Positions 12,038-22,228 of a stretch of DNA of 64,000 bases are shown one piece after another. Below the pieces are notes generated by a model. The model was not told the origin of the DNA, did no database searches, and was given only the letters and a program-made list of their open reading frames with translations. Positions within the stretch are counted from its first letter, which is position 1; each line of letters begins with the position of its first letter. The DNA comes from Euborellia annulipes (lineage: Eukaryota > Arthropoda > Insecta > Dermaptera > Anisolabididae). The stretch covers positions 45,170-109,169 of the forward strand of contig JAKCPI010013836.1 of assembly GCA_023213315.1 (NCBI GenBank), in the 5' to 3' direction. Position numbers and translations under genes: made by a program.

Positions 12038-12084
12038 CAAAACCCTGAAGAAGGAGGGAATAGCCTCCGAAACGTCGGTTTATG
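12038..12084 (+). ncRNA. Hammerhead ribozyme motif 4
   Basis: CUGAAGA at 12,045-12,051, extra A, helix II GGAGG/CCUCC, GAAACGUC at 12,069-12,076 with palindromic helix III ACGU. Helix I pairs AAACC with GGUUU over five base pairs, the strongest helix I in the window. Confidence 0.85.
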
Positions 12085-12154
12085 AATAAAAAGATAGTAT
12101 AAATTATCTTCTTCTTTTTTGGACTGCCTCATCAATATCCACTCAATTTAATTA

Positions 12155-12545
12155 ATATTCGCCAAATTCTGCCTATCAATGAAGCATCTAATTAATAGCA
12201 GCAACACAGAGTTTTCTGTCCTTTAGAAATTCTCAATAAGTTCTTTGTGGATGATAGCAATATTACTAGAATTCAGGTGGCTGTAAATATGCAAAAAGGA
12301 CACAGTGAATTCTAGAAAATATCCTCTCACATAGTGCTTAATAACAAGCAATAGGTGCTTTCAACTTATTTTTTATAATATCAATCGTCCGCAGGCCAAG
12401 TTCGAACATTGGCTTGGCCGTACACGCTGTCAGCTATTTACATGAACCATTTCGAGTCGATTTCGACCCCCTCCCTGCAACTCGAAACCCATTGGAGATA
12501 CAAAGATGACATTTTACTAGATGAAGGAGGAGGTATCAGCCAAAG
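12155..12545. other. Nothing recognised
   Basis: Mixed-composition DNA without a supported feature. Confidence 0.35.
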
Positions 12546-12572
12546 ATGGAATCACTGGGTTCAATAAAACAC

Positions 12573-12625
12573 CTTTAATGAGACGTTTCGGCCTAAATTT
12601 TATTTGGCCATCTTCAGTCAATTAG
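12573..12625 (-). ncRNA. Hammerhead ribozyme motif 5 (3' of the PLE endonuclease)
   Basis: Minus strand: CUGAAGA at 12,611-12,617, extra U, helix II GGCC/GGCC extended by AAAU/AUUU, GAAACGUC at 12,582-12,589 with helix III ACGU. Helix I pairs UGA with UCA. Same strand as the GIY-YIG fragment upstream. Confidence 0.82.
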
Positions 12626-13041
12626 GCTAAAATTTTTTTACAAATGGATGTTAATTGATATATTTTTTTATAAAAAATTATAAGTTGACCAAGTTGGTTA
12701 TTTAGCTTACAGTTATACACAAAATGCGGTACACATATGTGATCGAACCAAGCCTTGTCAAAAATAAAAATTTCTTTTAGCTTCATGCGAATTTTTAACG
12801 TGCCTGGACCCAAAAGTTTCAGAATGAAAGTAATGAGTTTATATAAATCTTTTCTATATATTACATTATAATTAGATATTTGACCCTTATGTGAGGTCAT
12901 CATATATCCCATCATTATTTATTTACAAACAGAAAATCCAAATTAGAATCTAATTACTTTTAAATCACATGCATTTTTTCATTCAATCAAATTATACAAA
13001 TTCTTATTAAAAAATTTCAAAAAAGTTTCTATACATTAAGT

Positions 13042-13362
13042 TCAAGAAAACAACTGTTGGCTCATATCACACAGGATAGATGTATAAATATTGGAAAGAA
13101 ACATACAATCTCTTTTAAAATTGATAGCCTTATCACCTGCTATTTTTATATATAGCATTTCGGCTATGGATCTTTTATAGAAGTTATCAATCTTGACCAA
13201 TATTTTCGCATTATCGTAATCAAAAGAATGACTATGTTCGGCTGCGTGGGTGGAGAGTGCAGTGTTGGTCTTTTTATTTCGAACACTTAATTTATGCTCA
13301 TATACCCTAATTTTTAGTGAACGTGAACTTTGCCCTATATAGGTGTAGAATTTGATGGAAAT
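13042..13362 (-). pseudogene. GIY-YIG endonuclease C terminus of a Penelope-like retroelement (5'-truncated)
   Basis: About 106 codons, open to a TGA at 13,042-13,044. There is no start codon because the copy is truncated, and a TAG lies just upstream at 13,363-13,365. The protein contains YTYIGQSSRSLK, the second half of the GIY-YIG signature followed by the conserved basic helix. Next come ALSTHAAEHSHSFD and IDNFYKRSIAE, the His/Glu blocks typical of the PLE endonuclease. PLE proteins consist of a reverse transcriptase followed by this domain, which nicks target DNA in the nucleus. Only the endonuclease end is left here. A hammerhead motif lies about 420 bp downstream on the same strand. 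The reading was made by eye and is clear in one frame without interruption. The family match is from memory, with high confidence. Confidence 0.85.
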
Positions 13363-13544
13363 CTAGAAGTTATTGATAGACAATATTATTAATAATTCTC
13401 TAGGGGTTGGATCTTTATTATTAAATAAAAATTGAATATTGGACATATAATTATGTAATCCATCTTGAAGAGAGTACCAAATTTCAATAATATAGCTTAA
13501 ATAGATTCTGAGATATGGACCTGAGAAAATAGCTAATTTTGGCA

Positions 13545-13792
13545 CTCACTCACTCACTGACAGGTCATCAAAACCTATAGGGTACTTCCAATCATTCCAG
13601 CATCATGAAATTTCGCCTGCTAGTAGAGTTTGGGACACAAACAAAGGAAAAATTCCAAAAATCCAAACTTTCTATCTTTCAACCCCTTCAAAATGGGGGG
13701 AGGGTCAAAAATGAAAATTCTAGCCCGTTGGACCAAACTCAACTTAAATTTTACATAGCGCTTTTCACGTAGCTTACAAAAAGAAGAGAAAT
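13545..13792. repeat. Interspersed repeat family D, copy 1
   Basis: Shares with 36,360-36,700 the order AAACCTA...GTACTTCC, CTAGTAGAGTTTGGG / CTGGTAGAGTTTGGG and a G-rich AAAATG(A/G)GGGG block. No coding function. Confidence 0.6.
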
Positions 13793-14240
13793 CCCAACCA
13801 AAACATTCTGTGAAAAAACAGGCCAAGTTCGAAAAAGTAGTGAAATCTACTGTGCAGCCAAGTTATATTCGCCAAGAATAATTAAGTTGAGAAAATAGTA
13901 GTTTCAATTAAAATGCATTCTTTCCATTTTGAATGACAATCTAAATTTATGGATTCTAAATTTTTAATTTAGATTATTTTCATGAAACTTGGCTGTTACG
14001 AATTATACTGTAAGGGTTAATGAACTAAATTCGTGAACAGCCAAGTTTCATGAAAATAATCTAAATTAAAAATTTAGAATCCATAAATTTAGATTGTCAT
14101 TCAAAATGGAAAGAATGCATTTTAATTGAAAGTACTATTTTCTCAACTTAATTATTCTTGGCGAATATAACTTGGCTGCACAGTAGATTTCACTACTTTT
14201 TCGAACTTGGCCTGTTTTTTCACAGAATGTTTTGGTTGGG
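13793..14240. repeat. Foldback element with about 210-bp arms
   Basis: Arms at 13,793-14,002 and 14,030-14,240 are near-perfect reverse complements, with a spacer of about 27 bp. The outer ends read CCCAACCAAAACATTCTGTG, then GGCCAAGTTCG. The ends resemble those of the palindrome at 36,798-37,752 (GGGGCCAAGTTCGG), so both belong to one foldback family. The open frames of up to 111 residues are incidental. Confidence 0.85.
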
Positions 14241-15635
14241 ATATTATTTAATACCAACGACTTTGTAATAATCAAAGCACCGTTTTGGAAAGAGTCCACG
14301 AGTTCAAGAAACATGTATAACAGTTTGTTCTGAGGTAGGTGGCTCTCTTCGTGTGTTATTGACATTTTTACAGCCATCCCAATCACTCTCGTATGGTGTG
14401 CCATTGAAATTGTGAAAAGGGCTAAATGTAGAAAAAGTATTATAACGTTGTGAGAAACGAACGGCCACACCCCTTAAGCGCAGGCCCAAACTGGCCCATA
14501 TATGGTAAGTATTTAGTCCTCATTTTATTTATTAGCTATCAATATAATATAATTTGAATTCCCGTCCACTCAAAATAAATCAAATGACGCCCTTTGAATA
14601 TAATTCATATCTCTCTAAGCCACTCGAACTCGTTCAGACTTTCTAAAAACACCCTCAACACAGAAAATTGTGAAAATCAATGTTCAATACCACACACTGT
14701 ATCAATGCATTTTATTCTAACGATGTATCATTAGTATCAATCATTTTAACATCGTTTTGAAATATCAATAAAAAATAAAAAGTGATAGGGAGATGATTTT
14801 ATTATTTTTTGAGAATATATCTATATTATCCATATTTACATAATGAGAGAGAAGAAAACAGAGAATATTTCTCGAAATTTACTATCTGTATAGGGATCTA
14901 AGATTATCTTTCATTCATGAATATTTAAAGCTCATATATTCCAGTTCATTCTAAGGGTAGATCAACACAAAAGTATTTCATTATAATTTGACTTTGTAAA
15001 GAGCTAGATTAATATCCTGTAAATATTCATTTTGGAATATGAGGCAAATTTATATATCAATAGTTGTTCTAAGGTAAAAGTTTTGAATTAGCTTTGATCT
15101 TTCTTATTCCATTATTAGGGTTTCATATACCTACGATAAAGGATAAAGAGGACTATTAATCCCACCTTTGTTATATGGCTATGTGTCTGATAATTATAAG
15201 AGAATTTTTTATAAACTATATAAGTAAGCTAGAAATATGAATTGTACTAGAAAAGAGATATTAAATTGGATTCCTCTCTCCAAATATATAATAACTTTTT
15301 ATTAATTTACAATGTTATATTTTGGAAATAAATTCTTAATTGTTTATTGTATTAAATTAATACAATAAAAACAATCATAAAACATTTATTGTATCTAGAA
15401 AGTTTTGGGATAAATTCCCCCTTTATCAATGATAATTTGAAAATTGGTCTTTTCCAATTCCAAATCTTAGATAAAAAAACAAAATTTAGATAAAAAATAT
15501 TAATTTTGGGAATAAGCGAAATTTTAAACAACAAGAATTCAATTTACAAAAGGCCAAATATGGATTTTTTTAGGATTATCAGGAATTTTTAGAGAAAAAT
15601 TATTTATCAAAAATATTTATTAGTTTTTTATGGAA
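14241..15635. other. AT-rich DNA, nothing recognised
   Basis: No supported gene, RNA or repeat pair. The two overlapping minus-strand frames at 14,135-14,489 lie partly in the palindrome and lack motifs. Confidence 0.4.
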
Positions 15636-15698
15636 TTTGGTTTTGGTACTTGGTGAAACATTTTTTTAAATTATTTGATAAAAAATATTTATATTTTT

Positions 15699-16013
15699 GA
15701 TAGAGATTTTCTTTAGGAGACGGACTGGTATAAATATGCAATTGGATGTTGATGAACATATGGATCATCAATTGCTTTTTACTTTGTTTTCTATTCGAGA
15801 TGAAAAAGAATTTTTATAATGTTTTTTTGGCATTGTCAAAGGAGACAGAAAGTAACTATTTTTTGAACTACTTTCATTGACTTTTTGTTACCCTGAAGAA
15901 GGAGAGAATAAATCTCCGAAACGTCGGTTTAACAAATAAATGTAAAATAATAAAACCTCTATAGTCTTATTTTTTACAACCACCGTGGACTGCTTTCATC
16001 AACATCCAATTGC
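15699..16013 (+). mobile_element. Compact PLE-like unit (U4) with a single hammerhead
   Basis: A 315-bp element bounded by the 14-bp direct repeat ATATTTATATTTTT (15,685-15,698 and 16,014-16,027). Near its ends it has the inverted repeat ATGCAATTGGATGTTGATGA and its complement. Unlike the palindromic units, its interior is not self-complementary and it carries only one ribozyme. No open frame. Confidence 0.8.
15884..15936 (+). ncRNA. Hammerhead ribozyme motif 6
   Basis: CUGAAGA at 15,893-15,899, extra A, helix II GGAGA/UCUCC, GAAACGUC at 15,918-15,925 with helix III ACGU. Helix I pairs ACC with GGU and continues after a mismatch with UUGUU/AACAA. Confidence 0.85.
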
Positions 16014-16200
16014 ATATTTATATTTTTATTTAAGGTAATCTTATCTATAAGACATTTTAGCATTTTCTATTTTTCAAAATATTTATTTGTTTATAGCTGC
16101 TTTATTATTCTTCCATAAAGCAACTTATTTTAAAAATTGTCATTAATAAAGGGAAAATTTATTCCGAAACGTTTGGTATTTTAATAAACCTTTTATGATT

Positions 16201-16989
16201 ATTTTTATAAAAAACTATAATTATGTGTTTAAAATAATTGTAAAGGAATTGTGTTTTTGTTAAACCTGAGTTTAAATTTAAAATTCTTTAAATTTACACA
16301 TTATGTTTTTGCTGTGACTTAAATCACTTTATCACTATAACATTATATGATAGCTGGTATATGGAGAAGTATTTGTTTTGAATTGTTAAATTAAAATATA
16401 ATCACGTGACTCAAAACGTCCTCGAAAAAATGAATGGATGAAATCATGGTTATACAGAATAAATTTATACGGAGTGATAAAAATAAATATACCTATATTA
16501 TTTATTCAGGTCCATTTTGAAATAATTTAAAAAAGCATACAAAGGTGACGTCACAACTAGCTTGTTCATTTCGTTGCCTTTAAAATCCGTTTAAAAAAAG
16601 CAACTACATTGAAAATTATTAAGCCTAATTTTATTTTATTTATTTATTTATTTATTTATTATTTTAGAAATGACTGAAAAGTTCAATCTGGTGCCAAATT
16701 ACAAAATTTTGACTAATTAAATTTTTGGCTTGGTAGCTTCAGAACTTTGAATTAAAAATGCAGAAAGTAAGAGAAAAATATTTATATGACGAGGTCTTAA
16801 AGCAATGAGCTAAAATTGGATACCCGAGTATTTATTAAAATAAGCTTTCTAATTCGAGCCCTTCAGCGATATATACTATATATTTATATAGTAGATACTT
16901 ATGGTATTAGTCTATGTATCATCGAATGAAAAGCCGCATGTGAGACATTGGTCTGCATGAATCTATATATATTGTCTGTTGCTGTCAGT
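16201..16989. other. AT-rich DNA, nothing recognised
   Basis: Contains a TTTA/TTAT low-complexity run at about 16,625-16,660 and nothing else that can be supported. Confidence 0.4.
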
Positions 16990-17702
16990 TACCATACAGG
17001 GTATGGTCAAGTATTGTAATCGTGCATGAAAAAAGTGGTTTTTTCCTTCTTTTTTTCGAAATATCTCAAAAACGGCTGAAACTATTTTGATTAAAAAAAT
17101 TGAGCGAAACCATGGCATTTCGCTCTACAAAAAAGCTCTAATAAGTGAACATCGAAAAAATTATATTTTTCGAGATAATAATTGTTTTGTCAAAATGTCT
17201 GTTAGTTAGTCTGTCTGGTTGTCTGGTTGTCCGTTAGTCTGTGCGTTACCAAATTTTTGTGGACGAGCTAGCTCAAAAACTAGTGTGAATATCGAAACCA
17301 AATTTCACACGTAGTTTTGGTCCATTGAGATTAAGAGCTGATTAGATTTTGGTGCATATCGACCCAAAATTAAGGGGGGTGGAGGGGGGGTTAAAAATTA
17401 AAAATCTAGGCCGTTTGAGCAAACTCAACCAAATTTTGTATACATAATCAGTGGACCCCCAGAAGTCTAAAAATGCAAAAACTAACCGCCCAAAATGGGG
17501 GGGGGGGGGTGTAGGGTCAAAAAATGAAAATCTTGGCCATTTACCAAACTCAACCAAATTTTGTATACATAATCAGTGGGACACCAGAAGTATAAAAATG
17601 CAAAAACTAACCCCCCCCCCCCTACATGATTATAAATAATTTTAGGGGCCAGGTTGTATGGTAAAGTCAAGTGGATGGCCACATCAGAACACGTCAGCTT
17701 AT
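16990..17702 (+). repeat. Interspersed repeat family A, copy 3
   Basis: Full-length copy from ACCATACAGGGTATGGTCAA to CACGTCAGCTTA with two G-rich units. Frames on both strands (17,342-17,682) are by-products of the repeat. Confidence 0.9.
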
Positions 17703-18174
17703 TTCATTTTAGATTTCTACTGCAAATTTTATTTTTCATGAAACGGATTGATATGGTTTATGAATTTATTTAAATATCTATTTTTACATCCAGAACATTA
17801 TTACCTATATTATCTACAATTCTACATAAACATGGTAGTAGAGAATATTTAATTTAATCTTGAATTGTCAAGAATACATAATATATTTTATAGAATTTAA
17901 ATTTTTATTGATGCTCCAAAAGTGCGTTGGATATTCCGCGCCTGTAAATGCAACCTGTACTCAGAGTGTTCTATTTGAATGCATATCCACCTAGTACCAG
18001 GGGCTACTGGAAATTTCTAATAAGACTACTACTTATATATATCAATAGTATTTCACGGTAGGCCGTGTCTAAAATGCACTTTATACTCTTAAAAATAATT
18101 GAGGAACCCAAAGATCTCTCTCGTTAGATTTTTTGAGTTATATATATTTATAGTATATATATAATTATAATATA
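17703..18174. other. AT-rich DNA, nothing recognised
   Basis: No supported feature. A TA-rich run lies at about 18,140-18,178. Confidence 0.35.
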
Positions 18175-18960
18175 TACACTAGCTGCGATGCCCGCCTTCG
18201 ACCGGCCTCTTGCTAGCCAATAGGCTTCGCCCATGGACTCATTCCCCCGTCCCTGAACCCTCCCTTCTATCCCTCCGATCACTCTCCACCCCACTAACCC
18301 TATACCCTTCGCTGGGATAAAATTTAAAATCTCTGAGAGTTATGCTTGCGAAACTCAGGGGGCTACATACGTACATACGTAGGCACTGGCCAATGGATTT
18401 TCGGCGCCTTTTTGGCCCCTGGGGACCACGGTTTTATGTCCTAAACTCGATTTCCAACTTATTAAGGGCGATTCATTCCACTTAGAATTTATAAAATGAA
18501 ATTAACTTTTTTCATCTCTGAGATACAAGCTCTCAGAGTCAGGACTCAGACTGCCCATCGCAATACTTCCTCATTATATTCAATGAATATAAATGTGAAA
18601 CTAAAAAAATACATAGATCCGTGAGCTCAATATCTCGAAAACACGAAGATACGAAGTCTTTTGTGTTTAAGACAACAAAATCAAAAATCCCCCATTTTTT
18701 GGTTCAGGGTTGAATTTTGAAAAAGTGAAAAAACTATCCCGAGATATTTCAACAATAGACTTATGCACTAAAATTGAATGTAAAACTTTAAAAATCCCAG
18801 GAGATAGAGCACTTTAAAAATTTCAAATATTTACACCAAAATGACTGTATCTCAGATTCAGGGGCAAATAGAGAAATAATCTACACTCCAAATTTCATCT
18901 TTCTAAGTCCAGAAAATTAGGCTAAATTTCATCATCATCATGATATATCAACGTTTACTA
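18175..18960 (+). repeat. Probable interspersed repeat (family C), single copy here
   Basis: Organised like families A and B: a GC-richer head (GCTGCGATGCCCGCC), a short SSR (TACATACG)2, and a body with GAGATATT- and CTCTGAGA-type blocks. No second copy in the window supports it, so this is an inference from layout. Confidence 0.35.
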
Positions 18961-19544
18961 TTTTGTGTTTTAGGGACATATGTCTTAAATTAACTAAATT
19001 TGTATCTAAAAATTTACAAATAAAAAATGTATATAGATTTCAGAATAGTTTCTTTCCATCTCTTATTTAGTTTTTACATGGCTTTCTTTCTCGGCTGGGT
19101 CGATGGTCCTTAGCACTTTTGTGAAGTCTGTCGCCTGGAATTCTGTCTATATGGGCGCATTATTCACGTCTACGAACTTTAACCCATTTAGCAATATCTT
19201 TGATATTACTCTGACTCGCAGATCATTTTATCACGTAAAGCTCTTTTCGTGAATTTTATTATTAAATTACTTTAGCTCAAAATAAAGGTTACTAAATGAA
19301 CATTTTAGTGTGGCTTTACCGCGAGGCCAGGTTTCGGCGAAAGCGCTGAACCTGCCTTACGCCGGTCCTGCTTACCTATATTCAATACTAGTAAATTCAA
19401 ATGTTTTCAGCAAAAAAAAAGTTTTACCTCAAAATAATGCACAATTGTGTAATTAAAATTATTCGTAAAAATAATAATTAAATCATTTTGTAAAATTTTA
19501 ATTATTATATTTTAAAGTTGTAATTATTATCTCATTTCGAATAT
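18961..19544. other. Nothing recognised
   Basis: Moderately GC stretch around 19,075-19,380 without an open frame of note. Confidence 0.35.
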
Positions 19545-19960
19545 ACCGGGTGAGTTTTTTTTATCTTGAGACAGTCTTATAACTCAAAAACAGTGCATTA
19601 TATGGAAAAAAGTTTCAAATAAAAGTTTATTTATATCGAGGGGGAAACTAAACTACGCTATTGTTTGTCGACGTAGAACAAGCTTTCAAGGGTATTTCAA
19701 GGTCAAGTTCTGTTTTTTAAATGGAACTCTATATTTTTCTTTACGTCACCTTATTCTACAAAATAAAAAACTGAACAACTTTCATAAGAATTATTTTTTA
19801 TACGACATCAAATAAACAAAATACATGAATCAATTAGATCTCAAAAAAAATCTTATAATTATTTTAACAATTATTAAACTTAATTATCAAATAATAATGA
19901 TTAAATAATTAATTATTAAATAAATAATTATTAAATTGAAAATTTTGCCCTCAGGAGCTT
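19545..19960 (+). mobile_element. Solo long terminal inverted-repeat arm, family M
   Basis: Begins ATACCGGGTGAGTTTTTTTT, continues with ATCTTGAGACAGTCTTATAA and ends in an ATTATTAAATAA-rich block. It matches 24,030-24,400, 28,995-29,400 and, on the minus strand, 25,490-25,860. No transposase is attached. Confidence 0.8.
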
Positions 19961-19982
19961 CATTTTGTCGCGTTGTTAAACT

Positions 19983-19986
<4 letters not shown>

Positions 19987-20013
<27 letters not shown>
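19987..20013. repeat. Poly-A run, about 27 bases
   Basis: Uninterrupted A tract that could be the tail of an unrecognised retro-insertion. Confidence 0.7.
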
Positions 20014-20016
<3 letters not shown>

Positions 20017-20299
20017 GTATAAAAGTCATGAAGCGGGGAAACTCATTTTTAAAGTGCCAAATTAATGATATTCTGGAACCGCTTTCATCCTGCAATGCAC
20101 AGTTCAAATAACATAAATTGTTGTTGGTAGTGTTTAGAATTTACAGTTTCGAGCAGGTTTCAATAGCTTATGATAGATATTTAGTCGCTCATTGTTATCG
20201 TTGAAACCACCTTTTGATGTGGTTAAAAATAGACCATGACTACCATAGCTTTTCAAGCATGTCATTGGATTCTGCCCTTTTTTCTTTAAATGGTAACAA

Positions 20300-20992
20300 A
20301 ATAAGCTGACGTGTTCTGATGTGGCCATCCACTTGACTTTACCATACAACCTGGCCCCTAAAATTATTTATAATCATGTAGGGGGGGGTTAGTTTTTGCA
20401 TTTTTATACTTCTGGGGTCCCACTGATTATGTATACAAAATTTGGTTGAGTTTGGTAAATGGCCAAGATTTTCATTTTTTGACCCTACACCCCCCCCCCC
20501 CATTTTGGGCGGTTAGTTTTTGCATTTTTAGACTTCTGGGGGTCCACTGATTATGTATACAAAATTTGGTTGAGTTTGCTCAAATGGCCTAGATTTTTAA
20601 TTTTTAACCCCCCCCTCCACCCCCCTTAATTTTGGGTCGATATGCACCAAAATCTAATCAGCTCTTAATCTCAATGGACCAAAACTACGTGTGAAATTTG
20701 GTTTCGATATTCACACTAGTTTTTGAGCTAGCTCGTCCACAAAAATTTGGTAACGCACAGACTAACAGACTAACAGACATTTTGACAAAACAATTATTAT
20801 CTCGAAAAATATAATTTTTTCGATGTTCACTTATTAGGGCTTTTTTGTAGAGCGAAATGCCATGGTTTCGCTCAATTTTTTTAATCAAAATAGTTTCAGC
20901 CGTTTTTGAGATATTTCGAAAAAAAGAAGGAAAAAAACCACTTTTTTCATGCACGATTACAATACTTGACCATACCCTGTATGGTAAAGTAA
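20300..20992 (-). repeat. Interspersed repeat family A, copy 4
   Basis: Complete minus-strand copy, AATAAGCTGACGTG to CCCTGTATGGTAAAGTAAAA, with two G-rich units. Confidence 0.9.
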
Positions 20993-21107
20993 AAAATTAA
21001 TGTGTGATTTGGATGTGTGGAAAAATTGAATTTTCAACACGAAAATTTTTTATGTTGTTGTAGTGAAAATAAATTTTAATATAATTGTTGAAGATAAAAA
21101 ATGAAAA

Positions 21108-21725
21108 AATAAGCTGACGTGTTCTGATGTGGCCATCCACTTGACTTTACCATACAACCTGGCCCCTCACTTATATTTAATATTTAATAAAATTATTTAT
21201 AATCATGTAGGGGGGGGTTAGTTTTTGCATTTTTAGACTTCTGGGGGCCCACTGATTATGTATACAAAATTTGGTTGAGTTTGGTACAAGAGCCTAGATT
21301 TTTAATTTTTAACCCCCCCCTCCACCCCCCTTAATTTTGGGTCGATATGCACCAAAATCTAATCAGCTCTTAATCTCAATGGACCAAAACTACGTGTGAA
21401 ATTTGGTTTCGATATTCACACTAGTTTTTGAGCTAGCTCGTCCACAAAAATTTGATAACGCACAGACTAACGGACAACCAGACAACGGAGGACGGACAGA
21501 CTAACAGACATTTTGACAAAACAATTATTATCTCGAAAAATATAATTTTTTCGATGTTCACTTATTAGAGCTTTTTTGTAGAGCGAAATGCCATGGTTTC
21601 GCTCAATTTTTCTAATCAAAATAGTTTCAGCCGTTTTTGAGATATTTCGAAAAAAAGAAGGAAAAAACCACTTTTTTCATGCACGATTACAATACTTGAC
21701 CATACCCTGTATGGTAAAGTAAAAA
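21108..21725 (-). repeat. Interspersed repeat family A, copy 5
   Basis: Minus-strand copy in which only one G-rich unit remains. The SSR block has GACAACCAGACAA-type variants. Confidence 0.9.
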
Positions 21726-21859
21726 CAAGGTTATGGTTCGTTGAAAATAAACATAACCTATATGACTATCTATGGTAAATGGCTCATTTCATATGCATAC
21801 ACCTGGTAAATGGTAATTTTGATTGTTTGATTCAACCGCCCCCTACAACAATGCCATGA

Positions 21860-22098
21860 CAACATGACAACATGTATCAGGAAGCAGCCTCTCCCAATTA
21901 TTATCCTCGAATTGGAAGGCAGGGCAAGAGGGGGAGGGGCGGGGCGGGCAGGCGTTTCGGCTTGCAACCCAATCGATATCCTCCCCCCCCTCCCACCTTC
22001 GGCAAGTTTATTCATTGATGAGAATGAATGCAGTGGCTCATTCAGTAGGTTACGAGAGCCATACACTTGACCCGCCCACCCCACACCCACACACACAC
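21860..22098. other. GC-rich stretch with C and CA runs
   Basis: A local GC-rich island (GAGGGGGAGGGGCGGGGCGG at about 21,931) with a CA microsatellite at its right end. Frames on both strands are low-complexity. Function unknown. Confidence 0.4.
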
Positions 22099-22144
22099 TA
22101 ATACAATATTTACATCTTATATCGTTGACAAATACTCTCTCTAA

Positions 22145-22205
22145 AACAGTGCTGGTCTTCCTTCAACCGCCGGTCCACCAAAAATATCTGCCGAATCGTG
22201 AAGAA
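22145..22205. mobile_element. Possible hAT terminal sequence
   Basis: AACAGTGCTGGTCTTCC followed by CAACCGCCGGTCCACC resembles the CAGTG...CCGCCGGTCC ends of some hAT elements. The mariner inserted just downstream at TA 22,227. Tentative. Confidence 0.4.
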
Positions 22206-22228
22206 ATGGCTGCCAATTCTTGCTTATA

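Larger units (their letters stand above)
11757..12144. mobile_element. Palindromic PLE-like unit (U2) with two head-to-head hammerheads
   Basis: The element is bounded by the direct repeat AATTTAATTA (11,747-11,756 and 12,145-12,154), probably its target-site duplication. The arms contain GAGTGGATATTGATGAGGCA and its complement plus one hammerhead each. The loop of about 100 bp contains no open frame. It is probably a non-autonomous PLE derivative. Confidence 0.8.
12546..13362 (-). mobile_element. Penelope-like element 3' fragment (U3): GIY-YIG domain, 3' UTR, hammerhead
   Basis: On the minus strand this reads 5' to 3' as the GIY-YIG endonuclease C terminus (13,362-13,042), about 420 bp of 3' UTR, then a hammerhead motif (12,625-12,573). 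The 5' end is truncated in the middle of the endonuclease domain, so the reverse transcriptase is missing. It is the only unit in the window where a hammerhead and PLE coding sequence are joined on one strand, so it anchors the identity of the other units. Confidence 0.85.
15636..16200 (+). mobile_element. Older PLE-like unit interrupted by U4
   Basis: Begins with the leader GGTTTTGGTACTTGGTGAAA. After the U4 insertion a decayed hammerhead-like end follows (CCGAAACGTTTGG at 16,166-16,178, with no intact CUGANGA). This suggests an older unit into which U4 inserted. Confidence 0.5.

Noticed and set aside
14135..14489. Two overlapping minus-strand frames of 61 and 111 codons
   Set aside because: Partly inside the 13.8-14.2 kb palindrome, with no recognisable domain and no splice context.
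16140..16185. Second hammerhead to the right of U4
   Set aside because: CCGAAACGTTTGG remains but the CUGANGA core is lost, so it was not annotated as a ribozyme.
20134..20349. 71-codon minus-strand frame
   Set aside because: Begins within the family A end and continues into unique DNA without motif. No support as a gene.
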